DNA of 51,981 bases from Chryseobacterium sp. Lineage in GTDB: Bacteria; Bacteroidota; Bacteroidia; Flavobacteriales; Weeksellaceae. This document shows positions 40,199 to 48,614 of this stretch, piece after piece; position 1 is the stretch's first letter; each line of letters opens with the position of its first letter. The notes under the pieces were generated by a model. The model was not told the origin of the DNA. It was given only the letters and a program-made list of their open reading frames with translations, and made no database searches. The position numbers and the translations under genes were made by a program. The DNA lies in the NCBI RefSeq assembly GCF_029240215.1, contig NZ_JARBTK010000012.1, positions 1 to 51,981 on the forward strand, given 5' to 3'.

Positions 40199-40600
40199 CT
40201 ACTCGTGAGTAAACTCATTCTCACAATAATAACACACAAATTTATGGCTGCTCAAAAGTGAAATTCCAAAGAAACTCGTTGAGCTGTCGTCTCTGTAAAT
40301 ATGGTTGGAGCCACATTTCGGGCAGACAAAATCAAATTTTGGATCTGCTACAGTATGTTCTACCTCCAAAGAAAATTTATTGTTTTCGTGGTAATCGGTC
40401 AGAATCTTTTCGGCGTTCTCAAAGTCATCTTCAAAAACCTGTAATTGAATTCCGCCAACTGCTTGTGAAAGCAACCAATCTGATTGTATAAGCTGCTCGT
40501 TGGCAATGAAGCTCTGAATGTCGTTTTCAGCTAAGATCTGTTTATCTCTGTTCGCTTCGAGAGCTGTTTCGTAAAATTTGAACTTAACCAAATCACTCAT
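40199..40600 (-). CDS. DUF2007 domain protein with zinc ribbon
   Basis: 133 residues. The N-terminal DUF2007 region is VKFKFYETALEANRDKQILA, then VGGIQLQVFEDDFENAEKIL (a PII-like ferredoxin fold). The C-terminal zinc ribbon has two CxxC pairs, FVCPKCGSN and FVCYYCENEF. Its binding partner is unknown. It overlaps nothing: 3 nt after the exonuclease stop. Confidence 0.88.
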   Translation of the reverse strand: MSDLVKFKFYETALEANRDKQILAENDIQSFIANEQLIQSDWLLSQAVGGIQLQVFEDDFENAEKILTDYHENNKFSLEVEHTVADPKFDFVCPKCGSNHIYRDDSSTSFFGISLLSSHKFVCYYCENEFTHE

Positions 40601-40603
40601 AAT

Positions 40604-41368
40604 TTAAAATCTGCTTGATAACTGTATTTTTGTGAAGACTTTCTTCGTGTACAACGGAAAATCAGCATTCTGCAACCATCCGTAATAGCCAAGATCCTTT
40701 TTGAAAACATCTTTCACACCTTGACCTTTATATTTTCCGAAGTTGAAAACTTCTATATTTTTATCATTAAACCCGATAAATCCTGCCAAATCAGCATTTT
40801 TATTGTGGAAGCTAAATTCGCTCAATGCATTGATATCTTTTGGAACATCATCATATTTTCCAACCTGTGCGTCTAAAACTTCAAAAGTAGCCAAAACATC
40901 AGCTTCAGCCGAGTGCGCATTTTCTAAAGTTTTTCCACAGTAAAAGTTGTACGCCGCACCTAGATTTCGAGGTTCCATTTTGTGATAAATCGTTTGCGCA
41001 TCAACTAATTTAAATTTACTCAAATCAAAATCGAAATCTGCACGAAGCAATTCTTCCGCTAATAACGGAACATCAAATCGGTTAGAATTAAAACCACCCA
41101 AATCTGCGCCAGAAATCATTTCAACAATTTTCGGAGCGATTTCTCTGAATGTTGGAGCATCTTTCACATCTTCATCATAAATCCCGTGAATCTCACTCGA
41201 TTGCAGCGGAATAGGCATTTCGGGATTTACTTTCCAGGTTTTGCTTTCTCTCGAAGAATCCGGATTTACTTTTAGAATACAGATCTCAACAATTCTGTCT
41301 TTTCCCACGTTGGTTCCTGTAGTTTCAAGATCAAAGATACAAAGCGGTTTATACAGTTTTAAGTTCAT
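40604..41368 (-). CDS. DnaQ-like 3'-5' exonuclease with DUF3820-like tail
   Basis: 254 residues. The DEDDh exonuclease domain (1-170) has D13 and E15 (FDLETTG), a later D in GGFNSNRFDVPLLAEEL, and H/D in AHSAEADVLATFEVL. The C-terminal part, FNFGKYKGQGVKDVFKKDLG with YYGWLQNADFP, matches the small DUF3820 domain often linked to exonucleases. A role in proofreading or repair is likely, but it is not the DNA polymerase III epsilon subunit by context. It leads the four-gene unit ending with FAH. Confidence 0.9.
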   Translation of the reverse strand: MNLKLYKPLCIFDLETTGTNVGKDRIVEICILKVNPDSSRESKTWKVNPEMPIPLQSSEIHGIYDEDVKDAPTFREIAPKIVEMISGADLGGFNSNRFDVPLLAEELLRADFDFDLSKFKLVDAQTIYHKMEPRNLGAAYNFYCGKTLENAHSAEADVLATFEVLDAQVGKYDDVPKDINALSEFSFHNKNADLAGFIGFNDKNIEVFNFGKYKGQGVKDVFKKDLGYYGWLQNADFPLYTKKVFTKIQLSSRF

Positions 41369-41457
41369 TTTTAAGGAGTTATAAAGTTGTAAATTATGAG
41401 CAATGAGTTGTAAGAATTGGTTTTATTAACTAATAATTGATAACTCAAAATTCATAA

Positions 41458-42201
41458 CTATTTAAGTTGTTTTTGAAAGATAAGTGAAATAAAGATATAA
41501 TATAAAATCACAATTGGAATTCCGACAATTTTAAATATAATTAAGATAAGAATTGAGCCAATTAATAAAGCCAGCTTAGGATAATTATCCTGAAGTTTCA
41601 TTGATTTAAACTTCATTGCAATCATTTTGATTGGTGAAATTAAAAGCCATGAAGAAATTGCTGTTAAAAGTAACCAAAATTCAGCGCCTAGATTTATACT
41701 TATGTGTAATGTTCCGAATTGATTTTCAGGTTTTGAAAATATTTCGGTTTGAAGAACATAGTAAATCCCAAAAATTAAAATAGTATTAGAAGGCGTATTC
41801 AAACCTTTAAAATAATATTTCTGATCTTCGTCTAAGTTAAATATCGCCAGTCTTAAACAAGAAAATAATGTAATGAAAAAACCAAGATATTTAATCTCAA
41901 AAGGAAGATGCATACCGAAAAAATCATTTCCGAAAGGTTCAAGCATTTTAAACATTGCCAAACCGGGAATCAATCCGAAACTTACCATATCTGCCAAAGA
42001 ATCAAGCTGAGTTCCCAGATTGGAGTTAGCTTTTAAAGCTCTCGCTACAAATCCGTCAAAAAAATCTAAAACCAGAGATAGAATAATACAGATCGCAGTC
42101 GTTTGATAATCGCCTAAAATCAGGTGTACAGCCCCGACGCAGCCTGAAAATAAATTTCCGAGTGTGATGGCATTTGCCAGATTGTTTTTAATGAAATTCA
42201 T
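41458..42201 (-). CDS. pssA: CDP-diacylglycerol--serine O-phosphatidyltransferase
   Basis: Makes phosphatidylserine, the precursor of phosphatidylethanolamine. 247 residues, about seven membrane helices. The CDP-alcohol signature is complete: D49-G50-x2-A53-R54-x8-G63-x3-D67-x3-D71. The N-terminal NLANAITLGNLFSGCVGAVH is typical of bacterial type-II PssA of this group. Compared with the family member at 1700-2299, no key residue is missing. A single gene. Confidence 0.9.
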   Translation of the reverse strand: MNFIKNNLANAITLGNLFSGCVGAVHLILGDYQTTAICIILSLVLDFFDGFVARALKANSNLGTQLDSLADMVSFGLIPGLAMFKMLEPFGNDFFGMHLPFEIKYLGFFITLFSCLRLAIFNLDEDQKYYFKGLNTPSNTILIFGIYYVLQTEIFSKPENQFGTLHISINLGAEFWLLLTAISSWLLISPIKMIAMKFKSMKLQDNYPKLALLIGSILILIIFKIVGIPIVILYYIFISLIFQKQLK

Positions 42202-42278
42202 AAAAGCAAAATTACATTTTTTAAAAATTTTAACCTTAATTAATATGTACTAAAAATTACAATACTATGAATTTAACT

Positions 42279-42286
42279 TAAATTTG
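42279..42286 (+). promoter_or_regulatory. -7 element for the LTA-synthase-like gene
   Basis: TAAATTTG, leaving a leader of about 75 nt before the ATG at 42366. The leader holds a short inverted repeat, ACCGCC (42297-42302) and GGCGGT (42329-42334). Confidence 0.5.
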
Positions 42287-42365
42287 CAGCTTGAAAACCG
42301 CCGTGATTATAAACTTCATCTCAATCGGGCGGTCATATTTTGACCTTTAAAAGCGTGATATAAAA

Positions 42366-44294
42366 ATGAATTTTTTTAAAGAATTTAGAAGACAAGAAGT
42401 CCTGATTTTATTCTACAGGATTTTTTTGGCCTTTGTTTTTTACCAGTTTGCCAGATTTCTGTTCTGGTTTTTCAATAAGGATTTAATAAAAGTTGACAGT
42501 GTTTCAGATTATTTCAGTCTTGCTTATCACGGAATTGCGTTTGACACGACTGCAATTTTGTATGTCAATTCGTTATTTATACTTTTAAGTTTAATTCCAA
42601 TCATCATAAACACCAAAAAAGTTTACCAAAAAATTCTTTTCTGGCTGTATTTTATCACCAACGGAATTGCTTATTCAATGAATTTCGGGGATTTTATTTA
42701 TTATAAATTTTCTCAGACAAGACTGACTTCTGCTGCTTTTCAGGTGGCAAAACATGAAACAAATATTTTAAAAGTTTTCGCAGTTTCTACGAAAGAACAT
42801 CCGTTTGTGATCTTTTGGTTTGTTGTTTTGATGGCTCTTTGGGTTTTTCTTTATAAAAAAATAAAAGTTACAGAAAGAAAACCTGTGAAGTTGTTTCCTT
42901 ATTTTCTATGGTCTGTTCTATGCATTTGTGTGACTGCTGTTTTAGTAGTAGGAGGAATCAGAGGTGATTTTAAGCACAGTACAAGACCGATCAACCTGGT
43001 TGATGCCAATAAGTTTGTGAAAACACCTCTGCAGGGAAATATGGTTCTCAACAGCACTTTTTCGTTTTTCAGAACTTTAGGAACCAATAATTTTAAAGAG
43101 GTTCATTTTGTGGATGAGAAATTCATTGACGAAAATATTCAGCCTTATAAAATCTACGACAGACAGATGCAGGATAAACCCAATGTGGTTATTTTTATTG
43201 TAGAATCTTTCGGTAGAGAATATTCCGGTGCTTTTAATAAAAATAAAAACATTAAAGATTACGTTTCGTACACACCTTTTATAGACAGTTTAGCAAACGA
43301 AAGTCTGATTTTTCCGAATACTTTTGCCAACGGAAGACAGTCGATTCATGGGATGAGCAGCATTTTGGCAGGAATTCCGAGTTTGACGGATGCTTTTACG
43401 AGCTCGCCTTATTCCAATCAGAAAATACAGTCGATTGTTTCGGTATGTAACGAAATGGGTTATGACACATCCTTCTATCACGGTGCTCCGAATGGATCGA
43501 TGGGATTTTTAGGCTTTGGAAATATTTTAGGCTTTAAACATTATTTCGGAAAAGACGAATACAACCACAATGAAGATTTTGACGGAATGTGGGCCATCTG
43601 GGATGAACCTTTTCTTCAATATTTTGCAAAAAATGTAGGGAAGCAACAACCTTTTATGGCAACTGTTTTTACTGCTTCCTCACATCATCCATTTAAAATT
43701 CCTGAAAAATATAAGGGGAAGTTTAAAAAAGGAAATGTTGAAATGCATGAGCCAATACAGTACACAGATTATTCAATTAAAAAATATTTTGAAACGGCTA
43801 AAAAGCAGCCTTGGTACAACAATACCATTTTTGTGTTCACAGGTGATCATCCCAACCAGATTTATTATCCCGAATATGAAAAAGCGATGAACCGTTTTGC
43901 TGTTCCGTTGATTTTCTATTCTCCAAATCCGAAATTTAATTTAAAAGGTGTGAATAATGAAGTTGCACAGCAGATCGATATTTACCCGACTTTGGCAGAT
44001 TTGATAGGATATAATAAAAAAGTAAGAAGCTGGGGAAGAAGTTTGCTGAGCGAGAAAAAATATCCTTCACTGATCGTTAATTCTGACGGTACTTCGGAAC
44101 AATTTATTATCGGAAATTACATTTATCGATTTGATGGTAAAAATATTACCGGTATTTATGACAAAAACGATCTAGGATTTGAAAATAATTTAAATGACAA
44201 AATAAAAACTCCTGAAACTGAAAAAGGAAAACTTATCGCAAAAGCATGGTATCAGGATTATATGAACAGGGTAATCAACAGAAAGCTGAATTAA
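42366..44294 (+). CDS. LTA synthase family sulfatase
   Basis: 642 residues. Five transmembrane helices (about 1-200) are followed by an outer alkaline-phosphatase-fold domain. NVVIFIVESFGREYSGAFNK carries the metal-binding Glu. The nucleophile position is in FANGRQSIHGMSSILAG (a Ser rather than the Thr of LtaS). TGDHPNQI carries the metal-binding Asp-His. In Gram-negatives these enzymes move phospho-alcohol groups to glycans or lipids, or are phosphoglycerol transferases. The exact substrate is unknown, as no teichoic acid is expected here. Confidence 0.9.
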   Translation: MNFFKEFRRQEVLILFYRIFLAFVFYQFARFLFWFFNKDLIKVDSVSDYFSLAYHGIAFDTTAILYVNSLFILLSLIPIIINTKKVYQKILFWLYFITNGIAYSMNFGDFIYYKFSQTRLTSAAFQVAKHETNILKVFAVSTKEHPFVIFWFVVLMALWVFLYKKIKVTERKPVKLFPYFLWSVLCICVTAVLVVGGIRGDFKHSTRPINLVDANKFVKTPLQGNMVLNSTFSFFRTLGTNNFKEVHFVDEKFIDENIQPYKIYDRQMQDKPNVVIFIVESFGREYSGAFNKNKNIKDYVSYTPFIDSLANESLIFPNTFANGRQSIHGMSSILAGIPSLTDAFTSSPYSNQKIQSIVSVCNEMGYDTSFYHGAPNGSMGFLGFGNILGFKHYFGKDEYNHNEDFDGMWAIWDEPFLQYFAKNVGKQQPFMATVFTASSHHPFKIPEKYKGKFKKGNVEMHEPIQYTDYSIKKYFETAKKQPWYNNTIFVFTGDHPNQIYYPEYEKAMNRFAVPLIFYSPNPKFNLKGVNNEVAQQIDIYPTLADLIGYNKKVRSWGRSLLSEKKYPSLIVNSDGTSEQFIIGNYIYRFDGKNITGIYDKNDLGFENNLNDKIKTPETEKGKLIAKAWYQDYMNRVINRKLN

Positions 44295-44444
44295 TTTTTT
44301 ATATGTTTAATTTAAAAAATTGGTCCTTATATTGTAATATATGCGTTGGATAATAAAAATGTTTGCATGTTTAAAATTTATTTCTATTTTTAACTATTGA
44401 ACAAATTTATGATCTATCAATAAAATTAAACTAAAATAAATAGT

Positions 44445-44864
44445 ATGAAAAAATTATTAGCAACACTTGTACTTTCTTTATTCAGCGTAATGTCATTCGC
44501 ACAAATCGAGGGAAAGTGGAAAACAATCGATGATGAAACAAAACAGGCAAAATCTATTGTAGAAATCTGGAAAAAGTCTGACGGTAAATATTACGGCAAA
44601 GTTTCTCAGCTATTGATCAAACCTACAAGCCCTAATTGTACAGGATGTAAAGATGACCGTAAAGGGAAACCAATCTTAGGCATGGAAATCATCAGAGGTC
44701 TGGTAAAAGACGGTGAAGAATTTACAGGCGGAACAATTACAGATCCTAAAACAGGAAAAACTTACAAATGTACCATCACAAGAACTGGTGATAAACTGAA
44801 TGTAAGAGGTTATATGGGGGTTTCTCTTTTCGGGAGAAGTCAGGTTTGGCAGAAAGTTAATTAA
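44445..44864 (+). CDS. DUF2147 domain protein, exported
   Basis: 139 residues. A signal peptide MKKLLATLVLSLFSVMSFAQ precedes a compact beta-barrel-like domain. Signatures are IEGKWKTIDDETKQAKSIVE, the CxxC in NCTGCKDDRKGKPILGMEII and the final GVSLFGRSQVWQK. The function of DUF2147 is not established. A single gene with a terminator. Confidence 0.92.
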   Translation: MKKLLATLVLSLFSVMSFAQIEGKWKTIDDETKQAKSIVEIWKKSDGKYYGKVSQLLIKPTSPNCTGCKDDRKGKPILGMEIIRGLVKDGEEFTGGTITDPKTGKTYKCTITRTGDKLNVRGYMGVSLFGRSQVWQKVN

Positions 44865-44890
44865 TCAGTTTAAAATAATATTAAATATAG

Positions 44891-44918
44891 GGCAACTCAG
44901 CAATGAGTTGTCTTTTTT
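44891..44918 (+). terminator. Terminator after the DUF2147 gene
   Basis: A 9-bp stem (44891-44899 with 44903-44911, one G-T pair allowed) with a short loop, then a T run. Confidence 0.75.
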
Positions 44919-44942
44919 ATGATGTAAATAATAAATAATTAC

Positions 44943-44950
44943 TATTTTTG
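44943..44950 (+). promoter_or_regulatory. -7 element for pdhB
   Basis: TATTTTTG, 23 nt before the ATG at 44974. Confidence 0.5.
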
Positions 44951-44973
44951 TACTCTAAATTTTTCAAATAAAT

Positions 44974-45957
44974 ATGGCAGAATATACTTTTCGTGAAGTG
45001 ATTGCGCAGGCAATGAGCGAGGAAATGCGTAAAGACGAATCCATTTTTCTAATGGGAGAAGAAGTTGCAGAATACAACGGTGCATACAAAGCTTCTAAAG
45101 GAATGCTGGATGAGTTTGGTGCTAAACGTGTAATCGATACCCCTATTGCAGAACTTGGTTTTACCGGTATCGCTGTGGGTGCTGCAATGAATGGTAACAG
45201 ACCGATTGTAGAATATATGACGTTTAACTTTGCACTTGTCGGGATTGATCAGATCATCAACAATGCAGCAAAAATCCGTCAGATGAGTGGTGGTCAGTGG
45301 AACTGTCCGATTGTTTTCCGTGGTCCTACAGCTTCTGCAGGTCAGTTGGGAGCAACACACTCTCAGGCTTTCGAAAACTGGTTTGCAAACATACCTGGTC
45401 TTAAAGTAGTAGTTCCTTCAAACCCTTACGACGCGAAAGGATTATTAAAAACTGCAATTCAGGATAACGATCCGATAATTTTCATGGAATCTGAACAGAT
45501 GTACGGAGATAAAATGGAAATTCCTGAAGAAGAATATTATTTACCAATAGGAAAAGCTGAGATCAAAAAAGAAGGTACAGATGTAACTTTGGTTTCTTTC
45601 GGAAAAATCATGAAATTGGCTATTCAGGCAGCTGAAGATATGGCTAAAGAAGGTATTTCTGTCGAAGTGATCGATTTGAGAACCGTTCGACCTTTAGATT
45701 TTGATACTGTTTTAACTTCTGTAAAGAAAACTAACAGACTGGTAATTTTGGAAGAAGCATGGCCATTTGGTTCCGTATCTTCAGAGATTACTTATATGGT
45801 ACAGCAAAAAGCATTTGATTATCTGGATGCTCCAATTAAGAGAATTACAACTCCTGATGCTCCAGCACCTTATTCTGCAGCATTATTTGCAGATTGGTTC
45901 CCGAAACTTGAGAAAGTAAAAGAGGAGATTAAAAAAGCGATGTACATTAAATCATAG
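44974..45957 (+). CDS. pdhB: Pyruvate dehydrogenase E1 component, beta subunit
   Basis: 327 residues. With the alpha subunit it forms the thiamine-dependent E1 of the pyruvate dehydrogenase complex. Characteristic parts are FREVIAQAMSEEMRKDESIF, VIDTPIAELGFTGIAVGAAM, FRGPTASAGQLGATHSQAFE and the C-terminal transketolase domain starting VTLVSFGKIM. The E1 alpha and E2 genes are not in this window. It has its own promoter and terminator, so it is probably a single-gene unit. A branched-chain E1 beta is a less likely alternative. Confidence 0.93.
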   Translation: MAEYTFREVIAQAMSEEMRKDESIFLMGEEVAEYNGAYKASKGMLDEFGAKRVIDTPIAELGFTGIAVGAAMNGNRPIVEYMTFNFALVGIDQIINNAAKIRQMSGGQWNCPIVFRGPTASAGQLGATHSQAFENWFANIPGLKVVVPSNPYDAKGLLKTAIQDNDPIIFMESEQMYGDKMEIPEEEYYLPIGKAEIKKEGTDVTLVSFGKIMKLAIQAAEDMAKEGISVEVIDLRTVRPLDFDTVLTSVKKTNRLVILEEAWPFGSVSSEITYMVQQKAFDYLDAPIKRITTPDAPAPYSAALFADWFPKLEKVKEEIKKAMYIKS

Positions 45958-45958
45958 A

Positions 45959-45986
45959 AAAAAACTTCCGAAAGGAAGTTTTTTCA
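45959..45986 (+). terminator. Terminator after pdhB
   Basis: A perfect 9-bp stem (45961-45969 with 45974-45982), loop GAAA, then T's. Confidence 0.85.
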
Positions 45987-46032
45987 TTTATACAATGCAT
46001 GACTATTTGATCTCAGGATCATAAATTTAGTA

Positions 46033-46040
46033 TACATTTG
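46033..46040 (+). promoter_or_regulatory. -7 element for kup
   Basis: TACATTTG, a perfect match, 25 nt before the ATG at 46066. A TTG at 46007-46009 is 23 nt upstream, longer than ideal. Confidence 0.55.
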
Positions 46041-46065
46041 CGCATTCAAAAAATAATCAGCTGAC

Positions 46066-48060
46066 ATGGCAGAAGTTACAGAAGGAGGTCATCATATTGA
46101 TCTTAAAAAACTTTCATTCGTAGGAGTTCTTGTTTCACTCGGAATTGTTTTCGGTGACATCGGTACATCACCACTTTACGTAATGAAAGCAATTGTGAAT
46201 GCAAGAGAGGAAGGTGCTACAATGCCGTTTGACCAATATATTGAGGGTGCACTATCGTGTATTATCTGGACTTTAACTCTACAAACAACCCTGAAATATG
46301 TAATCATTGCACTTCGTGCAGACAATAAAGGTGAAGGTGGTATTTTGGCTCTTTTTTCATTAATCAAAAATCTGAAAAAGAGATGGCTTTATCTCATTGC
46401 CATCATCGGCGCATCGGCTTTAGTCGCTGATGGGGTAATCACGCCCTCACTTACTGTTATGTCTGCGATTGAAGGTTTAGAAATTTACAATCCACACACC
46501 CCAATTGTTCCTATTACTTGTGCAATTTTAATTGTAATCTTTGTAGTTCAGCAGTTTGGTACATCTTTTATAGGTAAATTTTTTGGTCCTGTAATGGTAA
46601 TTTGGTTCTTGGTTTTGGGGATTCTAGGGTTTTTGCATCTGGTGCAGGATTTTTCTATTTTGAAGTCATTCAATCCTTATTATGCTTATAAACTGATTGT
46701 AAACTCACCAAGTGCAATTATTATCTTAGGAGCAGTTTTTTTATGTACTACAGGAGCCGAAGCTTTATATTCTGATCTTGGACACTGTGGTGCAAAGAAT
46801 ATACGAGTGAGTTGGGTTTTTGTTAAATTAATGCTTGTCTTAAATTATTTAGGGCAAGGTGCTTGGTTGTTGAAAAATTACGAAATTGTACAAGGAAATG
46901 GGGTAAATCCTTTTTTTGGAATTATGCCGGAATGGATGATTCTCCCAGGAGTTGTTTTGGCAACAGCAGCAGCAATTATAGCTTCTCAGGCTTTGATTAC
47001 AGGATCTTTCACTATTTTTTCTGAGGCGATGTCCCTTAATTTATGGCCAAACCAAAAAATAGATTATCCTTCTGGTGTGAAAGGGCAAATGTATATTTCA
47101 AGAATAAATTGGGGATTGTTGTTATTTTGTATCATTGTAGTTTTGTATTTTAAAGAATCTCATAAGATGGAAGCTGCTTATGGTCTTTCGATAACAGTTA
47201 CTATGTTTATGACCACTATTTTACTTACATTTTGGTTATTAAAGAAAAGAGTGAATAAACTTATTATTTTGAGTTTCTTTCTAATGTACGGTGCAATTGA
47301 ACTAGGTTTCTTCAGTGCAAATATCATTAAATTCTTTGATGGCGGTTGGATTACAGTAGTCTTAGCTGGCTTTATAGGCGTTTGTATGTACTCATGGTAC
47401 AATGGAAGACAAATAAAAGCTAAATTCATTAATTTTGTTAAAATAAGTAAATATGTTTCTATCATTAAAGATATGAAGCTGGATGAGACAATACCAAAAT
47501 ACTGTACCAACCTTGCGTATTTAAGCAGAGCAAAATATAATGACGAAATAGAATCAAAGATTATTTATTCCATAATTAAAAAACAGCCTAAAAGAGCAGA
47601 TCATTATTTTATACTAAGTATTATAAATCAAGAAGATCCCTATACTTTTAAATATAGTGTAGAGGAAATCTTGCCGGGAACAATTTATAAAGTCAATTTC
47701 CTTTTAGGATTTAAAGTTGACAGAAGAATTAATGATTATTTCAATATGGTTTTGAAGGATCTGATGGCAGATGGTACAATTCCTTCAAGAAGTAGCCATC
47801 CATCGTTAAGAGCGCATAATATCCCGCCAGATTTGAAGTATGTTGTTATAGATAATACATATATCAATGATATACTTTTAACCGTGAAACAAAAAGTTAC
47901 CTTGAGTTTGTACAACTTTGTGAAGTACATAGGAAGTGATGACTTTAAAGCTTGGGGAGTTACAATGCACAACGTAGAAGTAGAATCAGCACCTTTGACA
48001 GAAGAAACTATATCCGCAAACAGAATCGAGCAGTCAAACTTTACGGGTCATAATTTTTAG
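46066..48060 (+). CDS. kup: KUP/HAK/KT family potassium transporter
   Basis: 664 residues with about 12 transmembrane helices and a C-terminal cytoplasmic domain. The family begins GVVFGDIGTSPLYV-like; here it reads GIVFGDIGTSPLYVMKAIVN. Also present are the ALVADGVITPSLTVMSAIEG box, the ALYSDLGHCGAKNIRVSW segment and SQALITGSFTIFSEAMSLN. It is a proton-coupled potassium importer. A single gene with a -7 element upstream. Confidence 0.95.
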   Translation: MAEVTEGGHHIDLKKLSFVGVLVSLGIVFGDIGTSPLYVMKAIVNAREEGATMPFDQYIEGALSCIIWTLTLQTTLKYVIIALRADNKGEGGILALFSLIKNLKKRWLYLIAIIGASALVADGVITPSLTVMSAIEGLEIYNPHTPIVPITCAILIVIFVVQQFGTSFIGKFFGPVMVIWFLVLGILGFLHLVQDFSILKSFNPYYAYKLIVNSPSAIIILGAVFLCTTGAEALYSDLGHCGAKNIRVSWVFVKLMLVLNYLGQGAWLLKNYEIVQGNGVNPFFGIMPEWMILPGVVLATAAAIIASQALITGSFTIFSEAMSLNLWPNQKIDYPSGVKGQMYISRINWGLLLFCIIVVLYFKESHKMEAAYGLSITVTMFMTTILLTFWLLKKRVNKLIILSFFLMYGAIELGFFSANIIKFFDGGWITVVLAGFIGVCMYSWYNGRQIKAKFINFVKISKYVSIIKDMKLDETIPKYCTNLAYLSRAKYNDEIESKIIYSIIKKQPKRADHYFILSIINQEDPYTFKYSVEEILPGTIYKVNFLLGFKVDRRINDYFNMVLKDLMADGTIPSRSSHPSLRAHNIPPDLKYVVIDNTYINDILLTVKQKVTLSLYNFVKYIGSDDFKAWGVTMHNVEVESAPLTEETISANRIEQSNFTGHNF

Positions 48061-48113
48061 AATATCAGGTTTATACTCTCTCACATGGTATATTCCATTT
48101 AAATAAAAATCGA

Positions 48114-48121
48114 TAAATTTG
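48114..48121 (+). promoter_or_regulatory. -7 element for the Fur-family gene
   Basis: TAAATTTG ending 16 nt before the ATG at 48138. Confidence 0.55.
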
Positions 48122-48137
48122 TACTATAATTTTTTTG

Positions 48138-48611
48138 ATGGATACTTTACAAAAAGAAAAAAATATTACTCTAATAAAAGATGTTTTAAGAAATTACCTT
48201 CTTGAAAAGGGATTTCGTAACACACCTGAACGATACACCATTTTAGAGGAAATCTATAATATGGATCATCACTTCAATGTAGATGATCTGTATCTTCTGA
48301 TGATGCAGAAGAAATATCATGTTTCTAAAGCAACAATCTACAACACCATAGAAATTTTCCTTGATGCAGGGCTGATCCGTAAGCATCAGTTTGGTGAAAA
48401 AACGCTGACATCATCATCTTACGAAAAATCGTATTTCGATAAGCAGCATGACCATTTGGTGATTTACAAAAAAGGTTCAGATAAAGAGATTGAAGAAATT
48501 ATTGAGTTTTGCGACCCTAGAATTCAGGGAATTAAGGAAGCTATTGAAGAGGCTTTTGGCGTAAAAATTGATTCTCATTCGCTGTATTTTTACGGCACTA
48601 AGAATGATTAA
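48138..48611 (+). CDS. Fur family transcriptional regulator
   Basis: 157 residues. The N-terminal winged helix has GFRNTPERYTILEEIYNMDH and the recognition helix VSKATIYNTIEIFLDAGLIR. The dimer half keeps H104-D-H106 (KQHDHLVIY), which in Fur belongs to a regulatory metal site. The CxxC usually next to it is replaced by I109-Y-K-K (positions 109-112), so the structural zinc is absent; C125 alone remains (EFCDPRI). The metal it senses is thus uncertain. Its ATG was taken from the family pattern and the -7 element. The OstA-like gene starts 3 nt after its stop, so the two are co-transcribed. Confidence 0.88.
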   Translation: MDTLQKEKNITLIKDVLRNYLLEKGFRNTPERYTILEEIYNMDHHFNVDDLYLLMMQKKYHVSKATIYNTIEIFLDAGLIRKHQFGEKTLTSSSYEKSYFDKQHDHLVIYKKGSDKEIEEIIEFCDPRIQGIKEAIEEAFGVKIDSHSLYFYGTKND

Positions 48612-48614
48612 TCA

